Source: CAYNLK01 sp964398055 (lineage in GTDB: Bacteria; Chloroflexota; Anaerolineae; 4572-78; J111). From it: DNA of 64,000 nt. The position numbers and the translations under genes are program-made. The notes under the pieces are model-generated. The model did not search any database. It was not told the origin of the DNA and saw only the letters and a list, made by a program, of their open reading frames with translations. Location: positions 14,235 to 78,234 of the forward strand of contig CAYNLK010000028.1 in NCBI GenBank assembly GCA_964398055.1. Direction: 5' to 3'. Shown here in pieces: positions 25,352 through 33,561 of this stretch (its first letter is position 1; each line of letters starts with the position of its first letter).

Positions 25352-26350
25352 TTATACCTCAGCCAGAGTAGTGGTGCGCTTGCCGGCCCGGCGTTCCTGG
25401 ATAGCCGGTATGCCGGTGCCAACCAGGATGATAATGCCAATGACCACCCGCTGCCAGACAGTCGGCACCCCGATTAGAATCAAACTGTTGTAGGCAATCA
25501 CCACCAGGATAACCCCCAAAAGAGTCCCAATCACCGTGCCGCGACCGCCGGTCAGATAGGCGCCGCCAAGCACAACCGCAGCGATAACATTCAGTTCGGT
25601 TCCAACGATATCCTGCGGATTGGCCTGCCGGGCCAGCGCCCCAAAAGTCATACCGGCAACGCCGGATAACAAGCCGACAAAGCCATAAATGAAGTACTGA
25701 ATGCGGGTCACGTTGAAGCCGGCCCGTTCGGCGGCTTCGGGCGCGCCGCCCAAAGCATAGATGCCGCGCCCCAACATTGTATACCTCAGCAACAACCACA
25801 CCATAATCACAACGGCGATCATCAAAAATACAGCCGGATGCAGGTTGGCCATGCCGCGCTCTTGCGGAATCTGGATCACGGCGGCGCGGGCAAAATCAGT
25901 CAAAGCCGGGGGAACATCCCGAATGATCTGATTGCCAATGGCAAACAGTAAAAAGCCGTGAAACATACTTAACGTGCCCAGAGTCACAATCAACGTCGGC
26001 AGCCTGAACTGGGCAATGAAAAAGGCGTTAATCAACCCCAGGCCAAGCCCGATCAGCGCCGCCATAACAAATGCCGTCCAGATTGAAGCATTTGGGGCAT
26101 AATGGAGCATCAGCTTGACGGTGGCATAGAGCGCAAAAACGCCGATAGCCGTGAAGGAAACGTCAATCCCCCCCGAAATAATCACAATGAGCACCCCCAT
26201 GGCGAAGATGCCGGTGACAATACTACTGCGCAGCAGGGTGAAGACATTCCCCACGGTAAAAAAGGTGGGATTGTTCAAACCGATGACCAGACAAAGACCC
26301 ACCAATGTCACCGCCACCAAAGTTTCGTTACGACGAAAAAGCTGTTTCAC
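25352..26350 (-). CDS. Ribose-type ABC transporter permease (RbsC-like), first copy
   Basis: A 332-residue polytopic permease. 'LIVIISGGIDVSFTAIGVFALYATVKL' is the conserved family region, and 'LGGAYLTGGRGTVIGTLLGV' is the typical late loop and helix. It starts 4 nt after the ATPase stop and is followed at 9 nt by the second permease. The complex imports a monosaccharide or related polyol together with the ATPase at 26355-27851 and the lipoprotein at 28061-29140. Confidence 0.88.
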   Translation of the reverse strand: MKQLFRRNETLVAVTLVGLCLVIGLNNPTFFTVGNVFTLLRSSIVTGIFAMGVLIVIISGGIDVSFTAIGVFALYATVKLMLHYAPNASIWTAFVMAALIGLGLGLINAFFIAQFRLPTLIVTLGTLSMFHGFLLFAIGNQIIRDVPPALTDFARAAVIQIPQERGMANLHPAVFLMIAVVIMVWLLLRYTMLGRGIYALGGAPEAAERAGFNVTRIQYFIYGFVGLLSGVAGMTFGALARQANPQDIVGTELNVIAAVVLGGAYLTGGRGTVIGTLLGVILVVIAYNSLILIGVPTVWQRVVIGIIILVGTGIPAIQERRAGKRTTTLAEV

Positions 26351-26354
26351 CTTG

Positions 26355-27851
26355 TCAATCCTCGATTAGTTTAGAAGAGAGGGCATCCTCATTGGTTTCT
26401 TTCGTTTTAAATTCCTCGACAATGCGTCCGTGACGCATGAGCAAAATTCGATTGCAAGTTAGCAATAGCTCGGGGATATCATCAGAAATAACCAGCAAAC
26501 CCATCCCTTCACCGGCTAATTCCTTCATTAAGCTATGGAGTTCATCTTTGGAGGCCACATCCACGCCTACTGTGGGGCCATTCAAGACCATAATCTTAGG
26601 TTTACTGGCCAGCCACTTGGCCAGGACCACCCGTTGCTGATTGCCGCCGGACAACATTTTGACCGGTAAGGCTGGGTCCGCGGTCTTGATCCGAAGAGTA
26701 TTAACCCAATGCTTTACCTGTCCATTGATTTTTGCGGGGTCGGTCAACCCCAAGGCGCCTCGTAAGCCATCGATGGTGCGCACCACCACATTCCGCGCCA
26801 CCGATTGTTCCAGGAACAACCCTTCGGTCAATCGATCTTCGGGGAGATAGCCAATCCCGTGCGTGATGGCATCTTGAATAGAACGAATGACAACGGGCTT
26901 TTGCTCTACATAGATTCGCCCGGACTCAATTGGCAGCATCCCATAAAGCGCCAGGGCCAGTTCGGTACGCCCGGAGCCCAAGAGGCCAGTTACACCGACA
27001 ATCTCCCCGGCTCGTAACTCAAAATTGATCTCTTTGAGCAACGTCCCAACGTTCAAATTCTCAACTTTAAGTAATGGCGACTGGCTCAAGTCAGGCTCAA
27101 ATTCATAAAGTTTTTCGGTGATCGTATGGCCGGTCATTTCGTAAATCAGCCGCGCTCGGTCGTATTCACCGCGGTCACCCACGCTTACTATTTTGCCATT
27201 ACGAATGACGATAATGGACTCAGAAATCTCTAAAACCTCATTCAACTTGTGGCTGACAAAGAGAAAGGCGATCCCCTGTCGTTCCTGCAACTTCCGAATC
27301 ACCGTAAACAGCACCCGGATTTCACGTTCGGTTAGAGCGGTAGTGGGTTCGTCCATAATGATGAGCTGAGCTCGCTGGCGCAGGGCTTTGGCAATGGCGA
27401 TGAGTTGCTTGTTAGCAACGGATACCTCGCCAACCGTAATATCGAGAGGAATATTTACTTCAATTTGAGCCAGCGCGTCGGCTGCAACACTGCGCACTTG
27501 CCGCCAGTTCACCAGGCGGCGACCACTGGCTACTTGTTCATTGAGGGCAATATTCTCGGCCACGGTGAGGTTAGGAAAGAGGGAAAAATCCTGATAGATA
27601 ACCTGGATGCCCTCCCGAATGGCGTCAATGGGGTGTAAACGTTCGAATTCTTTCCCATTGATAACAATCGAGCCGGTATCCCGTTCATACACCCCGGCGA
27701 TAATTTTGATCAGGGTTGACTTACCACTTCCATTTTCCCCAACCAAACAATGAATTCGACCATGCTCAATCGTGAGATCCACATTCCGCAGGGCGTGGAC
27801 ACCGGCAAAAGATTTGGAAATCCCTGTAAGACGTAAAAATTCGTTAGCCAT
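26355..27851 (-). CDS. Ribose-type ABC transporter ATPase (RbsA-like, two NBDs)
   Basis: A 498-residue tandem ATPase that energises monosaccharide uptake. The first nucleotide-binding domain has Walker A 'GENGSGKSTLIKI', a degenerate signature 'GEVSVANKQLIAIA' and Walker B 'LIIMDEPTTAL'. The second has a variant Walker A 'GLLGSGRTELALALYG', signature 'LSGGNQQRVVLAKWL', and 'IMVLNGPTVGVD' in place of a canonical DEPT, a common deviation in sugar-type RbsA. The intergenic space before it contains a transposon-like element and a terminator, so its expression probably differs from the binding protein's. Confidence 0.92.
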   Translation of the reverse strand: MANEFLRLTGISKSFAGVHALRNVDLTIEHGRIHCLVGENGSGKSTLIKIIAGVYERDTGSIVINGKEFERLHPIDAIREGIQVIYQDFSLFPNLTVAENIALNEQVASGRRLVNWRQVRSVAADALAQIEVNIPLDITVGEVSVANKQLIAIAKALRQRAQLIIMDEPTTALTEREIRVLFTVIRKLQERQGIAFLFVSHKLNEVLEISESIIVIRNGKIVSVGDRGEYDRARLIYEMTGHTITEKLYEFEPDLSQSPLLKVENLNVGTLLKEINFELRAGEIVGVTGLLGSGRTELALALYGMLPIESGRIYVEQKPVVIRSIQDAITHGIGYLPEDRLTEGLFLEQSVARNVVVRTIDGLRGALGLTDPAKINGQVKHWVNTLRIKTADPALPVKMLSGGNQQRVVLAKWLASKPKIMVLNGPTVGVDVASKDELHSLMKELAGEGMGLLVISDDIPELLLTCNRILLMRHGRIVEEFKTKETNEDALSSKLIED

Positions 27852-27882
27852 AGAAATACTTTAGAGTGGAACTAAAATAAAT

Positions 27883-27992
27883 GGGTGTGACCAATTTCAG
27901 TTGTAGGGGCGTTCGGCAAACGCCCAAATTGGGCCAACCAACCAGGGCGAATGCCATTCGCCCCTACATTAAAACTCATTTTGGTCACACCC
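27883..27992. mobile_element. Palindromic MITE with 9-bp target duplication
   Basis: Terminal inverted repeats GGGTGTGACCA...(27883) and ...TGGTCACACCC (27992) bound a 110-bp element. An inner palindrome, GTAGGGGCG (27903-27911) with CGCCCCTAC (27959-27967), lies inside. The element is flanked by exact 9-bp direct repeats AAAATAAAT (27874-27882 and 27993-28001), the footprint of a transposition event. It sits between the binding-protein and ATPase genes. No protein is encoded. Confidence 0.8.
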
Positions 27993-28014
27993 AAAATAAA
28001 TGACCAAAAAGAAG

Positions 28015-28045
28015 CTCTCCCCAGAAGGGGGCCTTCTGGGGAGAG
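28015..28045 (-). terminator. Hairpin terminator after the sugar-binding protein gene
   Basis: Two perfect 14-base arms, CTCTCCCCAGAAGG (28015-28028) and its complement (28032-28045), enclose a GGG loop. On the minus strand it is followed by CTTCTTTTTGG, starting 16 nt after the binding-protein stop. It likely ends or thins transcripts so that the binding protein is made in excess over the downstream ATPase and permeases. Confidence 0.75.
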
Positions 28046-28060
28046 AGAAAGGCGCGTTAA

Positions 28061-29140
28061 CTAGAACGGATAATCCTTTGCGTTCGTGTCGTCAACATAA
28101 ACGGCGGCGTCGCCGTAGAGGACGTTACCCTCTCCAATCAAATTGTTATAACCATCGATCCCCAGGTCGGCGCCCACGCCAACTTCTTCGCCGCGGATCT
28201 TCATCAGGGCGATCTGGTTGCAGGCCGCGCCGGCAACAGCCGGGTCCCAGAAACCAATGGCATCGATCGCGCCGCTGTAGAGCAAATCACCGGCAATGGA
28301 GGGCAGGCTGGTGCCAACCACCGCCACCTCATCCTGCAGGCCGGCTTCCTCAATGGCCCGGCCAATACCGGCCACGTCGGTGGAGGCGCTCCCCTGGAAC
28401 CCTTTGATGTTGGGGTAGGCGGCCAGGATCTCTTTAGCTTTCTGGTAGGCAATCTCGGCATCGTCAAAGCTTTCGTTTTTATCGCCCACCATCGTCATGT
28501 TGGGATAAGCCTCTTTCTGCCGGTTGATGCCGCCATCGACCCACTCGTTGTGGGTTTTGGAGCCGAGGCTACCCACAAACACGGCGTACTCGCCCTCTTC
28601 GCCCATTTCAGCCGCCAGGCGATCCATCAGGCCGGCCCCAAAAGCCATGTTATCGAAGGCCTCGATATCGTAGTGCATTTCCTTCTGGTTCGAAGCCTCG
28701 TGGGTCACGACCACAATCCCGGCATCCATCGCCTTTTTCAGGACCGGATCAAGCTGGGTCGGGTCCATTGGGACCACGCAGATGGCATCCACCCCTTGCG
28801 CAATCAAATCCTCAATAATCGGGATCTGCTGAGCCGCATCGGCCTGGGCCGGCCCCACCAGGGTGGCATTGACGCCGTTCTCTTTACCCCAGGCCACCAC
28901 GCCTTCTTCCATCCGGTTGAACCAGTTGATCCCGGCAATTTTGACAATAGTCACAAAGTTGAGTTCCTTTTCAGCAGCAGGTTCCGGGGCAGCCGCCTCT
29001 TCGGCGGGCGCTTCTGCAGCCGGAGCTTCGGCGGCGGGTTGTTCCGCGGCAGGTTGCGCCGGCGGAGCCACAGGTTGACACGCGGTTATTACCATAACAA
29101 ACAGCAGGGTCAGAATAACAAAAATCGATAGCCGTTTCAT
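28061..29140 (-). CDS. Ribose-type sugar-binding lipoprotein of ABC transporter
   Basis: A 359-residue solute-binding protein. A lipoprotein signal with lipobox 'VITACQP' is followed by an Ala/Glu/Pro-rich linker (residues ~22-55) and then a periplasmic-binding-protein fold of the RbsB type ('FVTIVKIAGINWFNRMEEGVVAWGKENG', 'IEDLIAQGVDAICVVPMDP', 'GIVVVTHEAS'). The resemblance is to AI-2/rhamnose/ribose-type binders. A GGAGGAG precedes the ATG. The ligand is unknown; the aromatic 'NWFNRM' at the first strand-helix junction is a position that contacts sugar in this family. It is probably the most highly expressed gene of the operon. Confidence 0.88.
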   Translation of the reverse strand: MKRLSIFVILTLLFVMVITACQPVAPPAQPAAEQPAAEAPAAEAPAEEAAAPEPAAEKELNFVTIVKIAGINWFNRMEEGVVAWGKENGVNATLVGPAQADAAQQIPIIEDLIAQGVDAICVVPMDPTQLDPVLKKAMDAGIVVVTHEASNQKEMHYDIEAFDNMAFGAGLMDRLAAEMGEEGEYAVFVGSLGSKTHNEWVDGGINRQKEAYPNMTMVGDKNESFDDAEIAYQKAKEILAAYPNIKGFQGSASTDVAGIGRAIEEAGLQDEVAVVGTSLPSIAGDLLYSGAIDAIGFWDPAVAGAACNQIALMKIRGEEVGVGADLGIDGYNNLIGEGNVLYGDAAVYVDDTNAKDYPF

Positions 29141-29226
29141 AATACTACACTCCTCCTATGGAATAGTTAAAAAACGTTACAGAATTGAATGATTGTAGTG
29201 AAAGTTTGAATTAATTATCCGTAGTA

Positions 29227-29240
29227 GATCACCTCCTTCT
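29227..29240 (-). other. Extended Shine-Dalgarno-like sequence in a leader
   Basis: The minus strand reads AGAAGGAGGTGATC, complementary to the 3' end of typical 16S rRNA over nearly its full anti-Shine-Dalgarno tail. It lies about 90 nt before the binding-protein ATG and not in front of a real gene. A GTG inside it opens only a 5-residue frame (MIYYG). It may be a ribosome-binding or leader-peptide site, or chance. Confidence 0.4.
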
Positions 29241-29292
29241 TATATAGAACCGCAAACCATGCTCAATAGATCGAATTTTTGATGGTAGCAAA

Positions 29293-29329
29293 GGCATCCC
29301 TATGCCTTTGCGGACGGCATAGGGATGCC
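29293..29329. repeat. 14-bp inverted repeat downstream of dhaL
   Basis: GGCATCCCTATGCC (29293-29306) and its exact reverse complement (29316-29329) are separated by 9 nt. It has no U-tract but may act as a transcript-stabilising or attenuating hairpin between dhaL and the binding-protein gene. The rest of the ~215-bp gap is AT-rich and holds no other gene. Confidence 0.6.
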
Positions 29330-29357
29330 GTCCTACGGAATTTTGGATCTACTGATG

Positions 29358-29996
29358 CTATGGCGTTGAAGGTTCAACGATGGCTGAGAGCATCACCACT
29401 AAAGCCTCACAACCAGGATCAACTTTACCCTCAGTGCGTTCACCTACCCAACTGGCTCGTCCAATCTGGCTGCGCAGCGGCGTTACCCGGTCGCGTCCTG
29501 CCTCGGCAGCTTGCAGGGCGCGTTGGCCGGCCTCTTTCAGGCTGGCTCCGGCGGCAATAGCTTCGGCAAAGGCCACACTGGCCGGGTGCAGGGCATCGAC
29601 CAGGGTCTTATCGCCCAACTTGGCCTTGCCCCGCTGCTGAACCCCGTCGTCGGCGGCGTTGAACATATTGACCAAATCTTGCACCGACAGCTCGGTCTGG
29701 CCCTTCACTTCCTTACCGGCCCGCATCAGCGCCGTAGCCAATAGCGTCCCCAGCGTCGATGGGGCGGCTTTGTTGGCCGCCATACCGGCTTTGGCCAGAT
29801 AGTTCCCAATATCGTCGACGGTATTGGCATTGACATAGTCAATAAGCGCGGTCGCGACTTTGCCCAACGTGATACCGGTATCGCCGTCGCCCAACGCCTG
29901 GTCCAGCTCGGTTAGATAAGCGCTGTTTTGGTTGAGGGCATTACTGGCCCGTAACACGGTCGCGGCGACAGCCTGACCTTGAATGGTGTCTGCCAT
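29358..29996 (-). CDS. dhaL: DhaL-type kinase subunit (ADP/ATP-binding)
   Basis: A 212-residue DhaL family protein, the nucleotide-binding subunit of dihydroxyacetone-type kinases. The Mg-coordinating Asp motif is present as 'ELDQALGDGDTGITLGK' (E. coli has GDGDHG). The Gly-rich nucleotide loop is 'APSTLGTLLATALM', and 'LGDKTLVDALHPA' supplies the conserved region near the nucleotide. It lies 15 nt downstream of dhaK. No DhaM-type PTS protein is present, so the kinase may use ATP directly, as in non-PTS DhaKL systems. The substrate might be a tetrulose or other ketose rather than dihydroxyacetone. Confidence 0.85.
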   Translation of the reverse strand: MADTIQGQAVAATVLRASNALNQNSAYLTELDQALGDGDTGITLGKVATALIDYVNANTVDDIGNYLAKAGMAANKAAPSTLGTLLATALMRAGKEVKGQTELSVQDLVNMFNAADDGVQQRGKAKLGDKTLVDALHPASVAFAEAIAAGASLKEAGQRALQAAEAGRDRVTPLRSQIGRASWVGERTEGKVDPGCEALVVMLSAIVEPSTP

Positions 29997-30011
29997 AATA
30001 TTTCTCCGGCA

Positions 30012-31010
30012 CTATATTTGAACAAAGAACGGCGTTTGGGCCGGATGATCAAGCAGCCCGGCCAGCTCATCATCAAGCCGGAAAAAGGTGAACGAAGCAC
30101 CGGCCATTTCCATCGAGGTGGCATACTCACCCACGTAAGCGCGATGCACTTTTAGGTCGCGGGCAGCGAGCAGTTGATCTACTTTGCGGTACAGCACATA
30201 CAGCTCTTCAGGTGGGGTTGCGCCCAGGCCATTGACCATAACCGCCAGCCGGTCGCCGGCAACAGGTTGGAGATCAGCCAGAATCGCGTTGGTCATGCGC
30301 TCGGCGATTTCGTCGGCGGTTTGCAGCTTTTCGCGCTTCATGCCAGGTTCACCGTGAATGCCCATGCCAATCTCCATTTCGTCGTCGCCAATGGTGAAGG
30401 TGGGTTTGCCGGCCAGGGGCACGGTGCAGGGCGAGAGGGCCACGCCCATGGTGCGGATATTGGCCAGCGCCCGCTCGGCAATTTCAACCACTTCATCTAA
30501 AGAGCCGCCCTGGTCGGCTTTGGCCCCGGCCACTTTAAAGGCAAAGACCATACCGGCCACGCCGCGCCGCCGGCCGGCTTCTTCGGGTGGGGCCGAGGCG
30601 ACATCATCTTTCACCAGCACGGTGCGGACTTCGATATCTTCCATGCCGGCCATTTCGGCGGCCATGTCAAAATTCATCACGTCGCCGCCGTAGTTGCCGT
30701 AAATGTAGACTACGCCTTTGCCGCCGTGAATACGTTTGGTCACCTCAAACATCTGGTCGGCGCTGGGTGAGGCAAAAACATCGCCCACGGCGCAGCCATC
30801 GAGCATCCCTTTACCCACGTAGCCCAAAAATACCGGCAGGTGACCGGAACCGCCGCCTGTGGCCAGGGCTACCTTGCCTTCAACCGGGGCGTCGGCGCGC
30901 ACGATGCAATGCAGGTCATCCTGGTAATCAAGCTGGTCCGGGTGCGCCTTGACCAAACCTTCGAGCATTTCGGGCACAAAATCTGCTGGTTTATTGATAA
31001 TCTTTTTCAT
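30012..31010 (-). CDS. dhaK: DhaK-type kinase subunit (substrate-binding)
   Basis: A 332-residue DhaK family protein that binds the ketone substrate covalently through a His (hemiaminal). The catalytic His is in 'MGIHGEPG' and the conserved Asp in 'NYGGDVMNFDMA'. The substrate loop reads 'GGGSGHLPVFLGYVG', whereas dihydroxyacetone kinases I know have 'GGGSGHEPAHAGYVG'. The His is kept, but the following E-P-A-H-A becomes L-P-V-F-L, which should alter the pocket. A different ketose, such as an erythrulose-like sugar, is therefore plausible. It forms a pair with dhaL inside the ABC/MtnA/MtnK operon. Confidence 0.87.
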   Translation of the reverse strand: MKKIINKPADFVPEMLEGLVKAHPDQLDYQDDLHCIVRADAPVEGKVALATGGGSGHLPVFLGYVGKGMLDGCAVGDVFASPSADQMFEVTKRIHGGKGVVYIYGNYGGDVMNFDMAAEMAGMEDIEVRTVLVKDDVASAPPEEAGRRRGVAGMVFAFKVAGAKADQGGSLDEVVEIAERALANIRTMGVALSPCTVPLAGKPTFTIGDDEMEIGMGIHGEPGMKREKLQTADEIAERMTNAILADLQPVAGDRLAVMVNGLGATPPEELYVLYRKVDQLLAARDLKVHRAYVGEYATSMEMAGASFTFFRLDDELAGLLDHPAQTPFFVQI

Positions 31011-31151
31011 CAGCGTTCTCCTCCGAAAAATAAAATTAAGTTACTGCGGGCGCTTGTGCGCCACACGCTCCGCCCCACGAACCAGGTAACCTGGCGCGGG
31101 TTGCGTATTTTCATTCTCATTGCGGTGCAGCCATCAGAATAGAAAAGGTGT

Positions 31152-32414
31152 TCAAACAGAAGCACCTCTGGTCTCTTCCAAAACAATACCGATCAGGTCA
31201 TCGATAGTTGAGATCGATCTGCGTTCCAACACCCAGCGTTGGCCAATCTCAATAGCCAGTCGTTCGGCCACGGCCCGCTTGGCCGGGTCGGCAATACTGG
31301 TCAGATCCCAAACACTGACGATACCCATCATCCGGCGCAGAAACTTTACCCCGCCATGCCCGGCTGTCTCCTGCAACAGCCGGTGAATGTAACCGCGCCG
31401 GTAGTCGGCAAAGGCTTCCTGGCCGCCGGGGAAATCCCAATATTTGTCAGGAACAAGCTCGCCGCGGTTGTTGTTGGCCCAGGTCTGGTCGAATTTGCGG
31501 GCAAAGTTGTGCCAGATATCCCGGATCATGTCCAGCAGATAAGCTTGATAAGCTTCGCGTTCCCCCCGATCCGGGGTGTGGCCGTAATGAGACAGGTAAT
31601 TCAAGACGATGTTTTGCAACACTGCGCCGATGTCGTAAGCCATGGGGCCAAAAAAGGCAAATTCAGGGTCGATGACGCGCGTATCCTGGCCGTTCAACAT
31701 GATGGAACCGGTGTGCAGGTCGGCGTGGATGAGGGCCTCGTTATGATTCATATAGGCTTCCTTCATCTCGGCGATGGCAATTTTCAAGGCCCCATTTGCC
31801 CGGACAGCCTGCACCCGATCATCCAGCAAAGGGTTCCACTTGTTTTCCGCGGATTCCATATAAGGATTGGTATAAACAAAATCTTCCTGTAACTTGCGCA
31901 AATGCTCATTAACAAAGGTGGCCTGGAGCTGTTTCTTTTCCGGACCGGTCAAATAAAGGTCCGAGGTAAAAAACAGCACATTGACTAAAAAGGTCGAGAT
32001 GTGGTCGGCAAAATAAGGGTAACGTTTGCGGGCGACCAATCCTTTTCGCATGATTTCATGGTTGCCCAGGTACTCCATAATCACCAGCGACATCTCCTCG
32101 TCGCAATCATACACCAGCGGGGCCAGTCCGGGGGCCAGCTGGTTGTGTTTAAGTAAAGCCTGGGTTTCGTAGCGCATTCGCTCGCGGGTCAACGGCCAGG
32201 AATCGCCGGCGACCCGTAAAAAGGGTAATGCCTGCTTTAGAATGACTGCTTCGTCAGGGTTGGCTTGATTCTGCACTATAAAAACCAGGTTCAGGTTGCC
32301 ATCGCCGACCTCGCTGACCGAAAGCCGGTCAAGGCGGGAAAAAACTTTTGCCATTGCCGGACGTTGTTTAATATAGGGAACAACGGTGGATTCGTCTAAG
32401 GGACGGTAGGCCAT
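31152..32414 (-). CDS. MtnK-like S-methyl-5-thioribose kinase family protein
   Basis: A 420-residue aminoglycoside-phosphotransferase-fold kinase of the methylthioribose kinase family, which phosphorylates the anomeric OH of 5-methylthioribose or related 5-deoxy-pentoses. Seen: 'GDGNLNLVFIV' glycine loop, 'ILKQALPFLR' with the ATP-binding Lys, 'HADLHTGSIMLN' catalytic loop, and 'VIDPEFAFFGPMAYDIG' with the metal Asp. The frame opens at 32465, but the ATG at 32414, 4 nt after the MtnA stop and at the family N-terminus, is preferred. None of the later methionine-salvage genes (mtnB, mtnC, mtnD) is present, so the true substrate may be another aldopentose taken up by the neighbouring importer. 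Confidence 0.85.
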   Translation of the reverse strand: MAYRPLDESTVVPYIKQRPAMAKVFSRLDRLSVSEVGDGNLNLVFIVQNQANPDEAVILKQALPFLRVAGDSWPLTRERMRYETQALLKHNQLAPGLAPLVYDCDEEMSLVIMEYLGNHEIMRKGLVARKRYPYFADHISTFLVNVLFFTSDLYLTGPEKKQLQATFVNEHLRKLQEDFVYTNPYMESAENKWNPLLDDRVQAVRANGALKIAIAEMKEAYMNHNEALIHADLHTGSIMLNGQDTRVIDPEFAFFGPMAYDIGAVLQNIVLNYLSHYGHTPDRGEREAYQAYLLDMIRDIWHNFARKFDQTWANNNRGELVPDKYWDFPGGQEAFADYRRGYIHRLLQETAGHGGVKFLRRMMGIVSVWDLTSIADPAKRAVAERLAIEIGQRWVLERRSISTIDDLIGIVLEETRGASV

Positions 32415-32418
32415 TATC

Positions 32419-33549
32419 TCATTTCCTACTTGTTTTTCGCTTTTCGGGAAAAAGGGCAAGCACACCGGCTTCGGTGGCCGGGCAAATCCCCCGCTCCGTA
32501 ATCAGCCCGGTCACCAGACGGGCCGGAGTCACATCAAAGGCATAATTGGCCGCCGGACTATCGGCGGGAGTCAGCAGAACCTCTACGACTTGATCATTAT
32601 AGAGTCCCTGGATATATTTGACCTCAGTCGCGTCCCGTTGTTCGATGGGGATGTCGCGGATGCCGTCCCGATTCTCCCAATCGAAGCTGGATGACGGCAA
32701 GGCGACGTAAAAGGGAACGCCATTATCATGGGCCGCCAGCGCCTTGAGATAGGTGCCGATTTTGTTGGCCACGTCGCCCGTGTATAAAGTGCGGTCGGTG
32801 CCGACAATCACCAGGTCTACCAGGCCGTGTTGCATCAGGTGTCCGCCCACATTATCGGCGACGACCGTGTGGGGAACACCGTGCCGCCCCAATTCCCAGG
32901 CAGTCAGGCTGGCGCCTTGATTGCGCGGCCGGGTTTCATCTACCCAAACATGCACGGCAATCCCTTCATCATGGGCGGCGTAGATAGGCGCGGTGGCCGA
33001 CCCATAATCGACAAAGGCGAGCCAGCCGGCGTTGCAATGGGTGAGTACATTCACCGGCTCGCCCCCTTTTTGGGCGCTGATCTGCTCAATGATCGCTTTG
33101 CCATGTTCCCCCAGCCGCCGGCAATACTCTGCATCCTCGTCGGCGATAGCCTGGGCCGTGTGCAAAGCCGCCTCGATCATAGCCTCAATATCCGGGCCGG
33201 CCTGCTCAACGGCAGCCAGTTGGCGTTTCACCGCCCATTCCAGATTGACCGCGGTGGGCCGGGTGGCCCGCAATCTGTCGCCGGCAATCTTCAGATCAGC
33301 CATAAACGCCGGCCTGGATGTCCGTGAAGCAACCAGGGCCGCCAGATACATGCCAAAGCCGGCGGTCGCGCCGATCAAACCGGCCCCCCGCACATGCATG
33401 TCCTTGATTGCCAGCGCCACATCCTCAACCGTGGTCAGCTCTTCGATCACAAACTGGTGGGGCAGATGCCGTTGATCGATGATCTGCACAATGGTCGGGT
33501 TGCTTTGGTGCAACCAGATGGTCCGATAATGTTTTCCGTTAACGTTCAT
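32419..33549 (-). CDS. MtnA-like aldose-1-phosphate isomerase
   Basis: A 376-residue member of the eIF2B-alpha-like family. MtnA converts 5-methylthioribose-1-phosphate to the ribulose-1-phosphate. Seen: 'DMHVRGAGLIGATAGFG', the catalytic Cys in 'VLTHCNAG', and the catalytic Asp with the sugar-phosphate site in 'IVGTDRTLYTGDVANKIGTY' (the family form is GADR). 'VPFYVALPSSSFDW' completes the site. It ends 4 nt before the MtnK-like gene and starts 12 nt after the RpiR regulator. Its product would be a 5-substituted ribulose-1-phosphate, which is also the substrate of some RuBisCO-like proteins. Confidence 0.87.
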   Translation of the reverse strand: MNVNGKHYRTIWLHQSNPTIVQIIDQRHLPHQFVIEELTTVEDVALAIKDMHVRGAGLIGATAGFGMYLAALVASRTSRPAFMADLKIAGDRLRATRPTAVNLEWAVKRQLAAVEQAGPDIEAMIEAALHTAQAIADEDAEYCRRLGEHGKAIIEQISAQKGGEPVNVLTHCNAGWLAFVDYGSATAPIYAAHDEGIAVHVWVDETRPRNQGASLTAWELGRHGVPHTVVADNVGGHLMQHGLVDLVIVGTDRTLYTGDVANKIGTYLKALAAHDNGVPFYVALPSSSFDWENRDGIRDIPIEQRDATEVKYIQGLYNDQVVEVLLTPADSPAANYAFDVTPARLVTGLITERGICPATEAGVLALFPEKRKTSRK

Positions 33550-33561
33550 TAAACCCCCACC

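Noticed and set aside
31152..33549. Plain methionine-salvage annotation (mtnK, mtnA)
   Set aside because: Family membership is clear, but the importer, DhaKL and FGGY context and the absence of mtnB/C/D make the classical role doubtful, so gene symbols were withheld.
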